DNA of 64,000 bases, from assembly GCA_016178785.1 (NCBI GenBank), contig JACOSO010000062.1, forward strand, positions 1 to 64,000, written 5' to 3'. The DNA comes from Bacteroidota bacterium. GTDB taxonomy: Bacteria; Bacteroidota; Bacteroidia; Cytophagales; Cyclobacteriaceae. The notes below the pieces were generated by a model. It was not told where the DNA came from. It saw only the letters and a list, made by a program, of their open reading frames with translations, and ran no database searches. The translations under genes were made by a program, and so were the position numbers. Of the stretch, positions 36,010 to 45,358 are shown in pieces. Positions within the stretch are counted from its first letter, which is position 1. The number at the start of each line of letters is the position of its first letter.

Positions 36010-37002
36010 ATGATCGCTGTAACGGGTGCTAACGGACTACTCGGTAATTTCATCTTAAAAAAATTCATTGATGAAAAAAAAACTACTGTTGGTTTAAAGC
36101 GGGCAAGCAGCGATTTATCTTTTGTTGATGACAACCTCAAAAACATAGAGTGGAGAAATGCCGATGTGAATGACAGCAATTCACTAATGGATGCGTTCAA
36201 AAATGTTGATACAGTTATTCATGCTGCAGCCGTTGTTTCATTCGATCCCCGAGCAAAAGAGAGGATTTATGCCACTAATGTTGGGGGCACAAGAAATGTA
36301 GTGAATACTTGTTTGCTGTTGGGAATCCCTCGTTTGATTCTTGTCAGTTCGGTAGCAGCACTCGGACGCAAAAAAGGTCAAACACAAATCAATGAAGACA
36401 ATCAATGGATAGAAGGCGATTTGAATTCAGATTACGCCAAATCAAAATATCTTTCTGAGTTGGAAGTGTATCGAGGGCAGGAAGAAGGACTGAATATTTC
36501 GATTGTCAATCCATCGGTAATACTCGCACCTGCTGATATCAACAAAAGCAGCGCCCAAGTTTTCAAGTACGTTAAGAAAGAAAGACTCTTTTATGTTGAT
36601 GGTGAGATCAATTATGTTGATGCTCGCGATGTGGCCGAAATAATTTTCAAGCTTTATCTAAATAATATTCACGGAGAGAAATTTATTGCCAGTGCGGGGC
36701 ATGTCAGCTTAAAGAATTTGATGAACGAAATTGCATTTCGGTTCCATAAAAAAAATCCTTCCATAAAAATCAGTCCCAGTCTTCTTCAGGCAGCCGCCTG
36801 GCTTGAAGAAATTCGGTGCAGGTTAACAGGCTCGGAAGCCTTGATCAGCCGTCAATCTGTAAAAATGCCCAAAGAAAAATTTGCTTATCAAAATCAAAAA
36901 TCAATCGATCGATTGCAAATGGCCTATCGACCTTTATCTGAAACGTTGGATTGGTGCTGCGACCACTACAATAAGGCATTTACTACAAACAAACATCAAT
37001 AG
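36010..37002 (+). CDS. NAD-dependent epimerase/dehydratase (extended SDR)
   Basis: The 330-residue protein begins with the nucleotide-binding motif MIAVTGANGLLGNFI (GxxGxxG). It continues with DTVIHAAAVVSF, VSSVAALG and the catalytic YAKSK motif, all standard for extended short-chain dehydrogenases. The N-terminal half resembles dihydroflavonol reductase-like and sugar-nucleotide enzymes. It lies 4 bp after the phosphatase gene, which suggests a sugar-nucleotide role for the polysaccharide, though the substrate is not determined. Confidence 0.85.
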   Translation: MIAVTGANGLLGNFILKKFIDEKKTTVGLKRASSDLSFVDDNLKNIEWRNADVNDSNSLMDAFKNVDTVIHAAAVVSFDPRAKERIYATNVGGTRNVVNTCLLLGIPRLILVSSVAALGRKKGQTQINEDNQWIEGDLNSDYAKSKYLSELEVYRGQEEGLNISIVNPSVILAPADINKSSAQVFKYVKKERLFYVDGEINYVDARDVAEIIFKLYLNNIHGEKFIASAGHVSLKNLMNEIAFRFHKKNPSIKISPSLLQAAAWLEEIRCRLTGSEALISRQSVKMPKEKFAYQNQKSIDRLQMAYRPLSETLDWCCDHYNKAFTTNKHQ

Positions 37003-37048
37003 CAAGGTTGACATCCATTTATTAATCACCGATTTTTGCAGGGTGAGA

Positions 37049-37067
37049 GCGTACATTTTTTGTACGC
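37049..37067 (+). promoter_or_regulatory. Inverted repeat upstream of the TPR gene
   Basis: Perfect 6-bp arms gcgtac and gtacgc flank a 7-base AT loop. A second short inverted repeat (cctaa/ttagg) follows near 37078-37089. They could be an operator or a transcript hairpin before the gene at 37104. No assignment is possible. Confidence 0.3.
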
Positions 37068-37103
37068 GGAATTTTTACCTAATTTAGGCAAACCTTTCGC
37101 CCG

Positions 37104-38516
37104 ATGGCCCACGAATTTAGAAAGAGAGAAGAAGAGGAAGAGTTAATCAAGCGGTACGAAGAGAATCTCCGAAAAAACACGCCCTGCTTTTACGACATCG
37201 ACAGCTATGAGATCATCATTGATCATTACATGGCGGGTTCGAAATTCAAAAAAGCATTGGTTGCAGTGAATGCCGCAATAGATCAGTTCCCATTCTCTAC
37301 CGAATTGCTTACTATAAAAGCGCAAGTGCTTTCGCATTTGAAAGAATACGATGAGGCCTTGTCATTACTTGAAACAGCTAAAAATCTTCACCCTAACGAT
37401 CTCGAAATTTATTTGTCGATTGGATCAGTTCATTCCCTTCGTGGTCAACACGCTGATGCCATCGCAGTTTATGAAGAGGCATTGACATTCGCCAGTGAAG
37501 AAGAATACGATGAACTTTACTACAACATTGGCCTTTCTTACCAAAGTCTGGAAGATTACAACAAAGCCATAGAGTTTTATAAAAAATCAATTGAGGTAAA
37601 TCTCGGGCACGAAGGCTCACTTTACGAACTCGCCTTTTGTTTGGACATTGTTGGTCAGTTGGAGAACAGCCTTGAGTATTACAAAAAATTTATTGATGAA
37701 GATCCGTACTCAGCCGCGGCATGGTACAACCTTGGCATTGTTTGCAACAAACTTGAACGTTTTGAAGAAGCCATTGAAGCGTATGGATTTGCATTGGCGA
37801 TAGACGAGAATTTTGCTTCAGCCCACTTCAACATGGGCAACTCGAACATGAACCTCGAGAAGTTCACGGAGGCGCTGGAAGAGTTTAAAAAGACAATAGA
37901 GATTGAAGGTCCAAGTCCTGAAGTATATTGTTGCATTGGCGCAGCCTATGAAAATTTGAATCACTACGATCTGGGTTTGAAATATTTCCAAAAAGCGATG
38001 AAGCTTGATCCGCTTTATGATGAAGCAATATTTGGTGCCGGAAGTTGTTTAGAGAAACAAGAGAAGTGGTATCAGGCCTTGCATTTTTTCAACAAAGCAA
38101 TAAAGATCAGTAACGATAACTCTGAGTATTGGAAAGCCGCTGCTCATGCTGAATATAAAATAGGAAATATTATTTCAAGCATAAGCGCTTACGAAGAAGC
38201 AAGTATTCTCGGCCCAAGCGACAAAGAAATTTGGCTCAACTGGTCTTTCATTTATTACGAGCAAGGAGAGCACGAAAAAGCAGCTGAAGTTTTATTGCAA
38301 GGCATGGAAGAGATTCCTCATGAACCGGAATTTTTTTATCGGATGACTGCCTACTTGATTGAAGCAGGGAAATTTAAAGAAGCCATGCACTATCTTGAGA
38401 ACGGACTCATTCTAAATTTTGATGGTCACTCGCAGTTATTCGATTTCTTTCCAAAACCCGAAACACAAAAAGCCTTATTCAAACTTATCGAACAGTACCG
38501 AAAAGAAAATCCCTAA
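37104..38516 (+). CDS. TPR-repeat protein
   Basis: The 470-residue protein has no signal peptide. It starts with an acidic and basic stretch (RKREEEEELIKRYEENLRK), followed by about ten tetratricopeptide repeats (AAWYNLGIVCNKLERFEEAIEAYG and similar), so it is a cytoplasmic interaction scaffold. Its stop overlaps the start of the phosphosulfolactate synthase gene by one base. Partners are unknown. Confidence 0.9.
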   Translation: MAHEFRKREEEEELIKRYEENLRKNTPCFYDIDSYEIIIDHYMAGSKFKKALVAVNAAIDQFPFSTELLTIKAQVLSHLKEYDEALSLLETAKNLHPNDLEIYLSIGSVHSLRGQHADAIAVYEEALTFASEEEYDELYYNIGLSYQSLEDYNKAIEFYKKSIEVNLGHEGSLYELAFCLDIVGQLENSLEYYKKFIDEDPYSAAAWYNLGIVCNKLERFEEAIEAYGFALAIDENFASAHFNMGNSNMNLEKFTEALEEFKKTIEIEGPSPEVYCCIGAAYENLNHYDLGLKYFQKAMKLDPLYDEAIFGAGSCLEKQEKWYQALHFFNKAIKISNDNSEYWKAAAHAEYKIGNIISSISAYEEASILGPSDKEIWLNWSFIYYEQGEHEKAAEVLLQGMEEIPHEPEFFYRMTAYLIEAGKFKEAMHYLENGLILNFDGHSQLFDFFPKPETQKALFKLIEQYRKENP

Positions 38517-39319
38517 TGAACTACATTTTAAAAAATCTACCTGAGCGCACTTCAAAGCCCAGACAAACTGGTTTTACTATGGCCATGGACAAAGGCTTGA
38601 GCGTGCGCGAAGCTGAAGACTTCATGAGCATTGCAGGTGATCATGTTGATATTGTAAAACTAGGTTGGGGCACTTCTTATGTTACACCCAACTTGAAAGA
38701 TAAACTCAAAGTCTACAAAGATGCTGGCGTGCCTTGCTACTTTGGCGGAACACTCTTTGAAGCATTCATTATCCGTGATCAGTTTGATGACTACAGAAAA
38801 ATTCTCGACAAGTACGAAATGTCATTTGCCGAAATTTCTGATGGATCAATTGACCTGGAGCACGACAAAAAGCTAGAGTACGTTAACAAACTTTCAAAGC
38901 AAGTAACTGTTTTGAGCGAAGTTGGATCAAAAGATGCAGACAAAATCATTCCTCCATACAAGTGGATAGAGCTGATGCAAAAAGAATTAGATGCAGGTGC
39001 CTGGAAAGTCATTGGGGAAGCCCGTGAAAGTGGAAACGTTGGTTTGTTCAGATCCTCCGGTGAAGTGCGTTCCGGCTTAGTACAGGAAATTCTTACTAAA
39101 ATTCCATTTGAAAAAATTATTTGGGAGGCTCCCCAAAAGGCGCAACAAGTTTGGTTCATTCAATTGCTAGGTGCAAATGTGAATCTCGGAAACATTGCTC
39201 CAAATGAAGTTATTCCGTTGGAAACAATTCGCCTTGGACTGCGTGGCGACACGTTTTTACATTTTCTCGGAATCGAACGAAAAAAAGATAAAAGCGCGCC
39301 TCCATTTCACGCGGATTAG
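38516..39319 (+). CDS. Phosphosulfolactate synthase family protein (ComA-like)
   Basis: The 267-residue protein has the ComA signatures GFTMAMDKGLSVREAEDFM, HVDIVKLGWGTSYV, CYFGGTLFEAF and FAEISDGSI, then WKVIGEARESG near the C-terminal end. The family adds sulfite to phosphoenolpyruvate to make phosphosulfolactate. In methanogens this feeds coenzyme M. In Bacteroidota a link to sulfonates such as sulfonolipid headgroups has been considered, but the real product here is unproven. It is a (beta/alpha)8-type protein of normal length. Confidence 0.9.
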   Translation: MNYILKNLPERTSKPRQTGFTMAMDKGLSVREAEDFMSIAGDHVDIVKLGWGTSYVTPNLKDKLKVYKDAGVPCYFGGTLFEAFIIRDQFDDYRKILDKYEMSFAEISDGSIDLEHDKKLEYVNKLSKQVTVLSEVGSKDADKIIPPYKWIELMQKELDAGAWKVIGEARESGNVGLFRSSGEVRSGLVQEILTKIPFEKIIWEAPQKAQQVWFIQLLGANVNLGNIAPNEVIPLETIRLGLRGDTFLHFLGIERKKDKSAPPFHAD

Positions 39320-39416
39320 GCCTTATCAACAATTTTTAATTATCTGGTTATTAATAATTTGAGTATTTTTACATACTAAAACATTACTCAAGTCCTGAAT
39401 ATTATTACCAACGCAT

Positions 39417-39424
39417 TAGCTTTG
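39417..39424 (+). promoter_or_regulatory. -7 promoter box before aroE
   Basis: TAGCTTTG is an exact match to TAnnTTTG, in a 184-bp spacer, about 80 bp before the chosen aroE start. No perfect -33 box was found. Confidence 0.4.
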
Positions 39425-39503
39425 CGAGCCTCGTTCAAAATTTAGCGGGATGATTGCCGTGAAGGCAAAATTTTTTCGGCTATTGTTCACTAACAAAAAT
39501 AAA

Positions 39504-40247
39504 ATGGAAAAGAAATTTGGCCTAATCGGATCAACAGTTAGTCATTCATTTTCAAAATCCTATTTCGATGAAAAATTCTTCCGCGAAGGACTGCGCGATT
39601 GTCACTATGATCTTTACGCACTCAACTCGGTAGACGAATTGAAAAACCTGCTGGCCGATAATCCAGAGCTCTGTGGATTGAACGTAACCATCCCATACAA
39701 AGAGAAAGTAATTAAACTTTTGAGTGACATTGATACTGCCGCAAAAAATATTGGAGCGGTGAATGTGATCAAAATTCAAAACGGAAAATTAAAAGGCTTC
39801 AATACCGATAGTGATGCATTTTATGAAACTTTGGAAAAGTGGTTTCCTAATATCAAAAATGCAAAAGCTCTTGTACTCGGCACAGGTGGTTCATCAAAAG
39901 CTGTGCAGCAAGCATTAAGAAAATTGGGAATTGCATTTGAACTTGTCTCTCGCGAAAGTGGAAAAGGTGATCATACTTATGAAAGCCTAGAGAAAAACAA
40001 AAATATTATTTCTGGAGTGAACCTGATCATTAACACTACTCCGTTGGGCATGTCTCCAGACACAAACAACTTCCCCCCCATTGATTACGACTTGATCACC
40101 CCTCAGCACTACATTTACGATCTCATTTACAACCCTGCGCGCACTCTGTTCATACAAAAAGCCGACATGCGCGGAGCCAACGTAAAAAATGGGTTGGAAA
40201 TGTTGCAGTTTCAAGCTGAAAAAGCTTGGGCCATTTGGAACAACTGA
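39504..40247 (+). CDS. aroE: Shikimate dehydrogenase
   Basis: The start is placed at ATG 39504 (247 residues, MEKKFGLIGSTVSHSFSKSY). The frame opens earlier at 39450 but the extension does not fit the family. Shikimate-binding residues are seen in SHSFSKSY and NVTIPYKEKV, with the cofactor motif VLGTGGSSKAV and the C-terminal NGLEMLQFQAEKAWAIW. It reduces 3-dehydroshikimate to shikimate in aromatic amino-acid synthesis. Confidence 0.95.
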   Translation: MEKKFGLIGSTVSHSFSKSYFDEKFFREGLRDCHYDLYALNSVDELKNLLADNPELCGLNVTIPYKEKVIKLLSDIDTAAKNIGAVNVIKIQNGKLKGFNTDSDAFYETLEKWFPNIKNAKALVLGTGGSSKAVQQALRKLGIAFELVSRESGKGDHTYESLEKNKNIISGVNLIINTTPLGMSPDTNNFPPIDYDLITPQHYIYDLIYNPARTLFIQKADMRGANVKNGLEMLQFQAEKAWAIWNN

Positions 40248-40330
40248 TTTCTGTTAATCGTTAATTGTTATTCGTTAATAGTTGGAGCAACCCCTATTAA
40301 CCTTTAGCGATTAACTATTAACTTTCCCGA

Positions 40331-42355
40331 ATGGATTTTAAACTCTCAAGCGAGTACGTTCCTACTGGCGATCAACCTAACGCAATCAAGCAATTAGTCA
40401 AAGGCATCGAAGACGGTGAACTGCATCAAACACTTCTTGGTGTAACAGGTTCAGGAAAAACTTTTACAGTTGCCAATCTGGTAGCGCAAACCAACCGACC
40501 CACGTTGGTGCTCAGTCATAATAAGACTTTGGCGGCTCAACTCTACGGTGAATTCAAACAATTTTTTCCGGAGAATGCAGTCGAGTATTTTATTTCCTAT
40601 TACGATTATTATCAACCCGAGGCGTACATTCCATCTTCCAATCTCTACATCGAAAAAGATTTGTCCATCAATGAGGAGATTGAAAAACTAAGGCTAAGTG
40701 CCACCGCTTCACTGCTTACGGGCAGGCGCGATGTGATTGTTGTGGCTTCAGTGAGTTGCATTTATGGTATTGGAAACCCCGAAGAGTTTGGTAAAAACAG
40801 AATCGAATTGGGCGTAGGGCAAATCGTTCCTCGCAATAAGCTCTTGTTTGCGTTGGTTGACATCTTGTATAGCCGAACAGAGGCTGAGTTCAAGCGGGGA
40901 ACTTTTCGGGTAAAGGGCGATACCGTTGATATCTTTCTTGCTTACGCGGATTATGCAGTTCGTTTTTATTTTTTTGGCGATGAGATAGAAGCCATTCAAT
41001 CGATCGAGCCATCCACCGGAAAAAAAATAGCCGATGAAAAAAGAGTGACCATTTTCCCTGCTAACCTCTTTGTGACGGGAAAAGAATTGCTGAATCTTGC
41101 TATCCGCGAAATTCAGGATGACATGGTATTGCAGGTGCAGATGTACGAGCAAGAAAGAAAATTTTTAGAAGCGAAAAGGTTGAAAGAGCGAACCGAGTTT
41201 GATCTGGAAATGATGCGTGAGCTCGGTTATTGCAGCGGCATTGAAAATTATTCACGGTACTTTGATCGAAGAAAAGCAGGTGCGCGTCCATTCTGCTTGC
41301 TCGATTATTTTCCCAATGACTATTTAATGATCATTGACGAGAGTCATGCAACAATTCCACAAATACGTGCAATGTGGGGCGGTGATCGATCGCGCAAAGT
41401 CAATCTTGTGGATTACGGCTTTCGCTTGCCCTCCGCCATGGACAATCGGCCACTCACGTTTAATGAATTCGAATCGATGGTGAAACAAACTGTTTATGTG
41501 AGCGCTACTCCATCGGAATATGAATTAAGAAAATCAGAAGGGATTGTGGTAGAGCAATTAATCCGACCTACAGGTTTGCTGGATCCTGAAATCGATGTGC
41601 GTCCCAGTAAAAATCAGATTGATGATTTACTCGAAGAGATTGACGAGCGCGTCAAGAAAAAAGAGCGAGTGTTGGTAACTACACTCACTAAACGAATGGC
41701 GGAAGAACTTACCAAATTTTTAGAGCGAGCTTCCGTGAAGTGCCGTTATTTGCATAGCGAAATACATACGCTCGATCGCGTGGAGATTTTAAGAGACCTT
41801 CGTCTGGGTGTGTTTGATGTACTGGTAGGCGTGAACCTGCTCCGTGAGGGATTGGATTTACCGGAAGTTTCTTTAGTGGCAATAATGGACGCAGACAGGG
41901 AGGGTTTCTTACGCAATGTTCGTTCACTCGTTCAGACGATTGGTCGAGCAGCGCGAAACGAAAACGGCCGCGTAATTATGTATGCTGATAAAGTTACTGA
42001 CTCTATGCAGGTGGCCATTGACGAAACCAATCGCAGAAGGAAAGTTCAGATTGATTATAATTTAGCAAATGGAATTACGCCACGCACTATTCTTAAATCG
42101 AAAGAGGCTATTATGGGGCAGACTACAGTAGCCGACTCTAAACGATCGATCAAAAAATATTACATTGAAGACGAAGAAAAATCGTTGGCAGCTGATCCTG
42201 TGATGGCCTATCTCTCAAAAGAGGAATTGACTAAGATGATTGACCAGGCAAAGAAAGCAATGGAGAAAGCCGCAAAGGATATGGAGTTTATGGAGGCGGC
42301 ACGACTGCGCGATGAATATCTGGCGTTACAAAAGTTAGTGGAAACCAAAAAGTAG
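40331..42355 (+). CDS. uvrB: Excinuclease ABC subunit B
   Basis: The 674-residue protein has Walker A GVTGSGKT (37-44), the DNA-gripping hairpin YYDYYQPEAY, DESH and the helicase motifs through IGRAARNENGRV. The C-terminal UVR motif (EKAAKDMEFMEAARLRDEY) binds UvrA/UvrC. It is the damage-verifying helicase-like subunit in nucleotide excision repair. Full length and intact. Confidence 0.98.
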   Translation: MDFKLSSEYVPTGDQPNAIKQLVKGIEDGELHQTLLGVTGSGKTFTVANLVAQTNRPTLVLSHNKTLAAQLYGEFKQFFPENAVEYFISYYDYYQPEAYIPSSNLYIEKDLSINEEIEKLRLSATASLLTGRRDVIVVASVSCIYGIGNPEEFGKNRIELGVGQIVPRNKLLFALVDILYSRTEAEFKRGTFRVKGDTVDIFLAYADYAVRFYFFGDEIEAIQSIEPSTGKKIADEKRVTIFPANLFVTGKELLNLAIREIQDDMVLQVQMYEQERKFLEAKRLKERTEFDLEMMRELGYCSGIENYSRYFDRRKAGARPFCLLDYFPNDYLMIIDESHATIPQIRAMWGGDRSRKVNLVDYGFRLPSAMDNRPLTFNEFESMVKQTVYVSATPSEYELRKSEGIVVEQLIRPTGLLDPEIDVRPSKNQIDDLLEEIDERVKKKERVLVTTLTKRMAEELTKFLERASVKCRYLHSEIHTLDRVEILRDLRLGVFDVLVGVNLLREGLDLPEVSLVAIMDADREGFLRNVRSLVQTIGRAARNENGRVIMYADKVTDSMQVAIDETNRRRKVQIDYNLANGITPRTILKSKEAIMGQTTVADSKRSIKKYYIEDEEKSLAADPVMAYLSKEELTKMIDQAKKAMEKAAKDMEFMEAARLRDEYLALQKLVETKK

Positions 42356-42452
42356 GCATTGGGAATTAGGCATTAGGCACAGGGCATTAGCTGATATTTA
42401 AAATCAAAATCGCTATTCGTAAATCGAAATTCATGATTCAAAGTTCAAAATT
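42356..42452. repeat. Intergenic low-complexity words
   Basis: The spacer is built from near-repeats (gcattgggaattaggcatta and similar, then attcaaagttcaaaat). The same words recur in other spacers of the window at 45876-45894 and 47674-47697. No gene is seen. Confidence 0.5.
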
Positions 42453-43478
42453 ATGAAGAGGTCTTTGCTTTCAATTTCTCTATTAATTTCATTTCAAATT
42501 TCCTTTGGCCAATTCCAATGGAAAAATATTTCTGTCGATACTAAATCTTCCTTTCGAGCACTTTCAGTTGTCGATGATAAGGTAGCTTGGGTTGGTGGAT
42601 CAATAGGCACGATCGGTCGTACTCGCGATGGAGGAAAAACTTTTTCATTCAAACAGGTAAATGGTTTTGAAACTCTTGATTTTCGCTCTGTGTATGCTTT
42701 TGATTCTTTAAATGTAGTTATCGCGAATGCTGGCTCGCCTTCTTTTATCTTTCATACTACTGATGGCGGAAAAAATTGGAAGCAAGTTTACCGCAATGAT
42801 GCAAAAGAAGCCTTCATCGATGGCATCGATTTCTGGAACGACAAAAAAGGAATGATCTATGGCGATCCGATAAACGGAAAAATGCTGTTAATCTCTACAA
42901 ATGATGGAGGAATAACCTGGAGCGAAGTTCATGAAAGTCAACGACCGATTTTAAAGGAGGGAGAAGCTTCATTCGCGGCAAGCGGTACTGGTATCCGCTG
43001 TTTTGATAAAAAGAAAATCACAATTACCACTGGCGGAAAAATTTCCCGCCTCTGGACCTCGAATGACAGTGGCGAGACCTGGTCTGTTTCTGATTTGCCA
43101 ATTATTCAAGGCATTGAAAGTGCCGGAGCATTCTCTTCCGTATTTTGGAATAAGAAAGGAGTTGTTGTAGGAGGTGATTATAAAAACGATTTACAAACCG
43201 GTCAACATGTTTACCTCACGCTGGACAAAGGCAAAAGTTGGAACCTGCCCATCCGGCCAACACGTGGATTACGAGAAGCTGTAGAGTCCCTGGGCGATGA
43301 TTATCTCGTTGCTGTAGGACCTCAGGGTGCAGATCAGTCCAACGATGGCGGTATGATTTGGGTGATTCTTTCTGATGAAAAAGGTTTCCATACTATTCGC
43401 AAAGCGAGGGAGGGTTCACTCATCATGGCAGCTGGAAATGGAAAAATTGCTGTGATTACAAAAAAAACAAAACCATAA
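42453..43478 (+). CDS. Ycf48/BNR-repeat beta-propeller protein, secreted
   Basis: The 341-residue protein has a signal peptide (SLLISFQISFGQ). The mature chain has repeated propeller blades with BNR-type turns: RDGGKTFSF, HTTDGGKNWKQV, STNDGGITWSEV, TSNDSGETWSV, TLDKGKSWNL. This family includes Ycf48-like assembly factors and sialidase-like propellers. No catalytic residues can be assigned, so an extracytoplasmic binding role is all that can be said. Confidence 0.85.
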   Translation: MKRSLLSISLLISFQISFGQFQWKNISVDTKSSFRALSVVDDKVAWVGGSIGTIGRTRDGGKTFSFKQVNGFETLDFRSVYAFDSLNVVIANAGSPSFIFHTTDGGKNWKQVYRNDAKEAFIDGIDFWNDKKGMIYGDPINGKMLLISTNDGGITWSEVHESQRPILKEGEASFAASGTGIRCFDKKKITITTGGKISRLWTSNDSGETWSVSDLPIIQGIESAGAFSSVFWNKKGVVVGGDYKNDLQTGQHVYLTLDKGKSWNLPIRPTRGLREAVESLGDDYLVAVGPQGADQSNDGGMIWVILSDEKGFHTIRKAREGSLIMAAGNGKIAVITKKTKP

Positions 43479-43582
43479 TTTAAACTTGGAAATCACATCT
43501 CCTATTTTACCCATCGGCATTTTGGCGGTTTTATTTTCTTACGCTTAGTCCAATCTATTAATTTGCTTTCACAAATCTGACT

Positions 43583-44005
43583 ATGAAAATCATTTTTACT
43601 CTACTTGTTTGCTCCATTGCATTCGCTGCTCGAGCGCAAAGTACGCGCGATATCATGCTTGGTGGCGGTGTTGATCTTTTAAAGACAGATAACCGCTCAT
43701 TGCTTAATAAAGCTCAACTTGGCTTCGAAGGAAATTATTTTATCAAGAGACGAGTGTCGCTTGGGATTGGCGCAGAACTCTGGACAAACAATCAAAAAAG
43801 TTCATTTGTACTCGGCACGCGACTATATGCTAATGATAAAGTTTTCTTTCGTTTTCGAGGGCTCATTGGAGCCAATGATCTTTCCATCGGTATGGGCTAC
43901 TCAAAACCCATCGATAAAAACCTGCGTCTCGAGGGAATGGGTGATTATTATCTGAACGGCTCCGCATTTGCGTTGAGAGTTGGCCTTGGATATGTTCTGA
44001 GGTAG
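43583..44005 (+). CDS. Small outer-membrane beta-barrel-like protein
   Basis: The 140-residue protein has a signal peptide (MKIIFTLLVCSIAFAARAQ) and a mature part of about eight amphipathic strands (GFEGNYFIKRRVSLGIGAEL, FFRFRGLIGAND) ending in a typical terminal strand FALRVGLGYVLR. This suggests a small eight-stranded barrel of the Bacteroidota OMP type. No specific function is recognised. It is followed by a bidirectional terminator. Confidence 0.7.
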   Translation: MKIIFTLLVCSIAFAARAQSTRDIMLGGGVDLLKTDNRSLLNKAQLGFEGNYFIKRRVSLGIGAELWTNNQKSSFVLGTRLYANDKVFFRFRGLIGANDLSIGMGYSKPIDKNLRLEGMGDYYLNGSAFALRVGLGYVLR

Positions 44006-44061
44006 AACTCGTCAAAAGGAACTTGATCTGCGAACAAAGCTGTGATTCGAATTATCACTAT

Positions 44062-44092
44062 AAAAAAACCCAAGCTCACACTTGGGTCTTTT
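44062..44092. terminator. Bidirectional terminator between the barrel gene and SWIB gene
   Basis: The stem acccaag (44068-44074) with cttgggt (44081-44087) has an A-run before and a T-run after, so it works on both strands. It separates two convergent genes. Confidence 0.75.
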
Positions 44093-44112
44093 GCGACAAG
44101 CACAACAAGGAA

Positions 44113-44445
44113 TTACTTCACATGTGAGCTTACCACTTTAGCAAGTTCAAACATAGAAATTTGATTTTTGCCATTGAAAACTACTTTCAGTTTTGCATCG
44201 GCATTAATCATACGTCTGTTCTTCTGGTCTTGAAGTTTGTTCTTCTTGATGTAATCCCAGATTTTCTTGATGATCTCCGTTCTTGGTAGAGGCTTGCTTC
44301 CTACTACCTCAGCTAAGCTCGCGCTTGGAGTAAGGGCCGCCATGAAGGCTGCGTTTGGCTTTCTCTTTACCTTTTTCGGAGCGGCCTTCTTGGCCACTTT
44401 CTTCACTGCTTTTTTTGCAGCTTTCTTAGTTGCTTTTTTTGCCAT
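44113..44445 (-). CDS. SWIB/MDM2-domain protein with Lys/Ala-rich histone-like tail
   Basis: The 110-residue protein has an N-terminal basic tail of about 30 residues (KKATKKAAKKAVKKVAKKAA) like histone H1-type tails. A SWIB domain follows (ALTPSASLAEVVGSKPLPRTEIIKKIWDYIKK, NADAKLKVVFNGKNQISMFELAKVV). Similar bacterial proteins in Bacteroidota and Chlamydiae are thought to act on DNA topology or the nucleoid. A monocistronic gene with its own terminator. Confidence 0.93.
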   Translation of the reverse strand: MAKKATKKAAKKAVKKVAKKAAPKKVKRKPNAAFMAALTPSASLAEVVGSKPLPRTEIIKKIWDYIKKNKLQDQKNRRMINADAKLKVVFNGKNQISMFELAKVVSSHVK

Positions 44446-44597
44446 AGCTATTTATGGGTTATGTGGTTGTTAATTAACGCGGAAATATACTACCCTTCTT
44501 TAACAATGCACTAACATTTTATCAAAAAAAGCATTTTTCTCCTATGAAAACGGTAGATCGTCACATCATTAAACCATCTGCTATCTTGTAACAAAAC

Positions 44598-44815
44598 CAG
44601 CTCATAGAAGGAAAAGACTGCAACGGCAACATTCTTAACGAGGCCGATTCAGTATTGCTCATCAAGGATTTAAAAGTGAAAAGGTTCGACATTGAATCTA
44701 AAGCGCGGCACAGTTTTAAAGAAAATCCCGTCTCACCGATAACGAAGATGAAATCGATTGCCGAATTAATGGGCAAGGTGTCGTCCTTCGCACTGAATTT
44801 CAGAAGAAAATGTAG
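44598..44815 (+). pseudogene. PhnA/YjdM-type protein, two frameshifts
   Basis: Three frames of one short region join into a single PhnA/YjdM C-terminal domain. Frame one reads KDCNGNILNEADSVLLIKDL, frame two GSTLNLKRGTVLKKI and frame three IRLTDNEDEIDCRINGQG, ending VVLRTEFQKKM and stop at 44813-44815. Two single-base insertions are needed to explain the shifts, one in an A-run near 44680 and one in a C-run near 44728. The N-terminal zinc ribbon of the longer family members is absent, which matches the short type seen in Bacteroidota. Function unknown; the phosphonate link in its name is not established. Confidence 0.7.
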
Positions 44816-44828
44816 TCGTAACTTTGAA

Positions 44829-45353
44829 TTACAAACTCAAAATGGCTGAATAAATAGTTGCACTATCATAAGTTGATGGAGCCTCTTCTACCTTGATAAT
44901 TGAAGTAAATCCAGTCGCCTCTCCGGCTTCTAATAATTTCCGAAAGCCAATTGGATAAGGAACCCAGGCATTAGACTTTGTTCGTTCATACTCAACAATG
45001 ACAAGTCTTCCTATTGGCGACAATTTAATCCTAAGTGCCAACAAAAAATCTGTCTGAGCGCTCACATAATGCAGTGCATTGGCCATTAAAATACCGTCAA
45101 TGTTCCCGTCCAAGTCCATCGAAACAAAATTTCCTGAAAGAGTTTGCAATGAAACAGATTTAAAATCCCATTTAATGGATTTTAATGCGTTGGCATTCTG
45201 ATCAATGGCTAAGATTGAACTATTCGATGGAAGTACAGACCCCAGTGCACGCGTGAAAAAACCGTCACCCGCTCCAAGGTCAACCCAATATTGTGGTGAG
45301 TTTGATTTTGGAATTCCCTTTTCTATTAAACGAATGGCTATAGAAAGTTCCAT
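44829..45353 (-). CDS. Class I SAM-dependent methyltransferase
   Basis: The 174-residue protein has motif I VDLGAGDGFFTRALG, an acidic residue after the second strand (ILAIDQNANAL), and the later motif DGILMANALHYVSAQTDFLL. It is a Rossmann-fold methyltransferase, short for its class, with no evident substrate-specific domain. It lies 5 bp after the SnoaL-like gene and is the last of three small genes in a row. It converges with the decayed PhnA gene. Confidence 0.85.
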   Translation of the reverse strand: MELSIAIRLIEKGIPKSNSPQYWVDLGAGDGFFTRALGSVLPSNSSILAIDQNANALKSIKWDFKSVSLQTLSGNFVSMDLDGNIDGILMANALHYVSAQTDFLLALRIKLSPIGRLVIVEYERTKSNAWVPYPIGFRKLLEAGEATGFTSIIKVEEAPSTYDSATIYSAILSL

Positions 45354-45358
45354 TGCAA

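Noticed and set aside
44655-44849. A 64-residue plus-strand protein starting MLIKDLKVKRFD
   Set aside because: It is one frame of the frameshifted PhnA gene followed by out-of-frame text.
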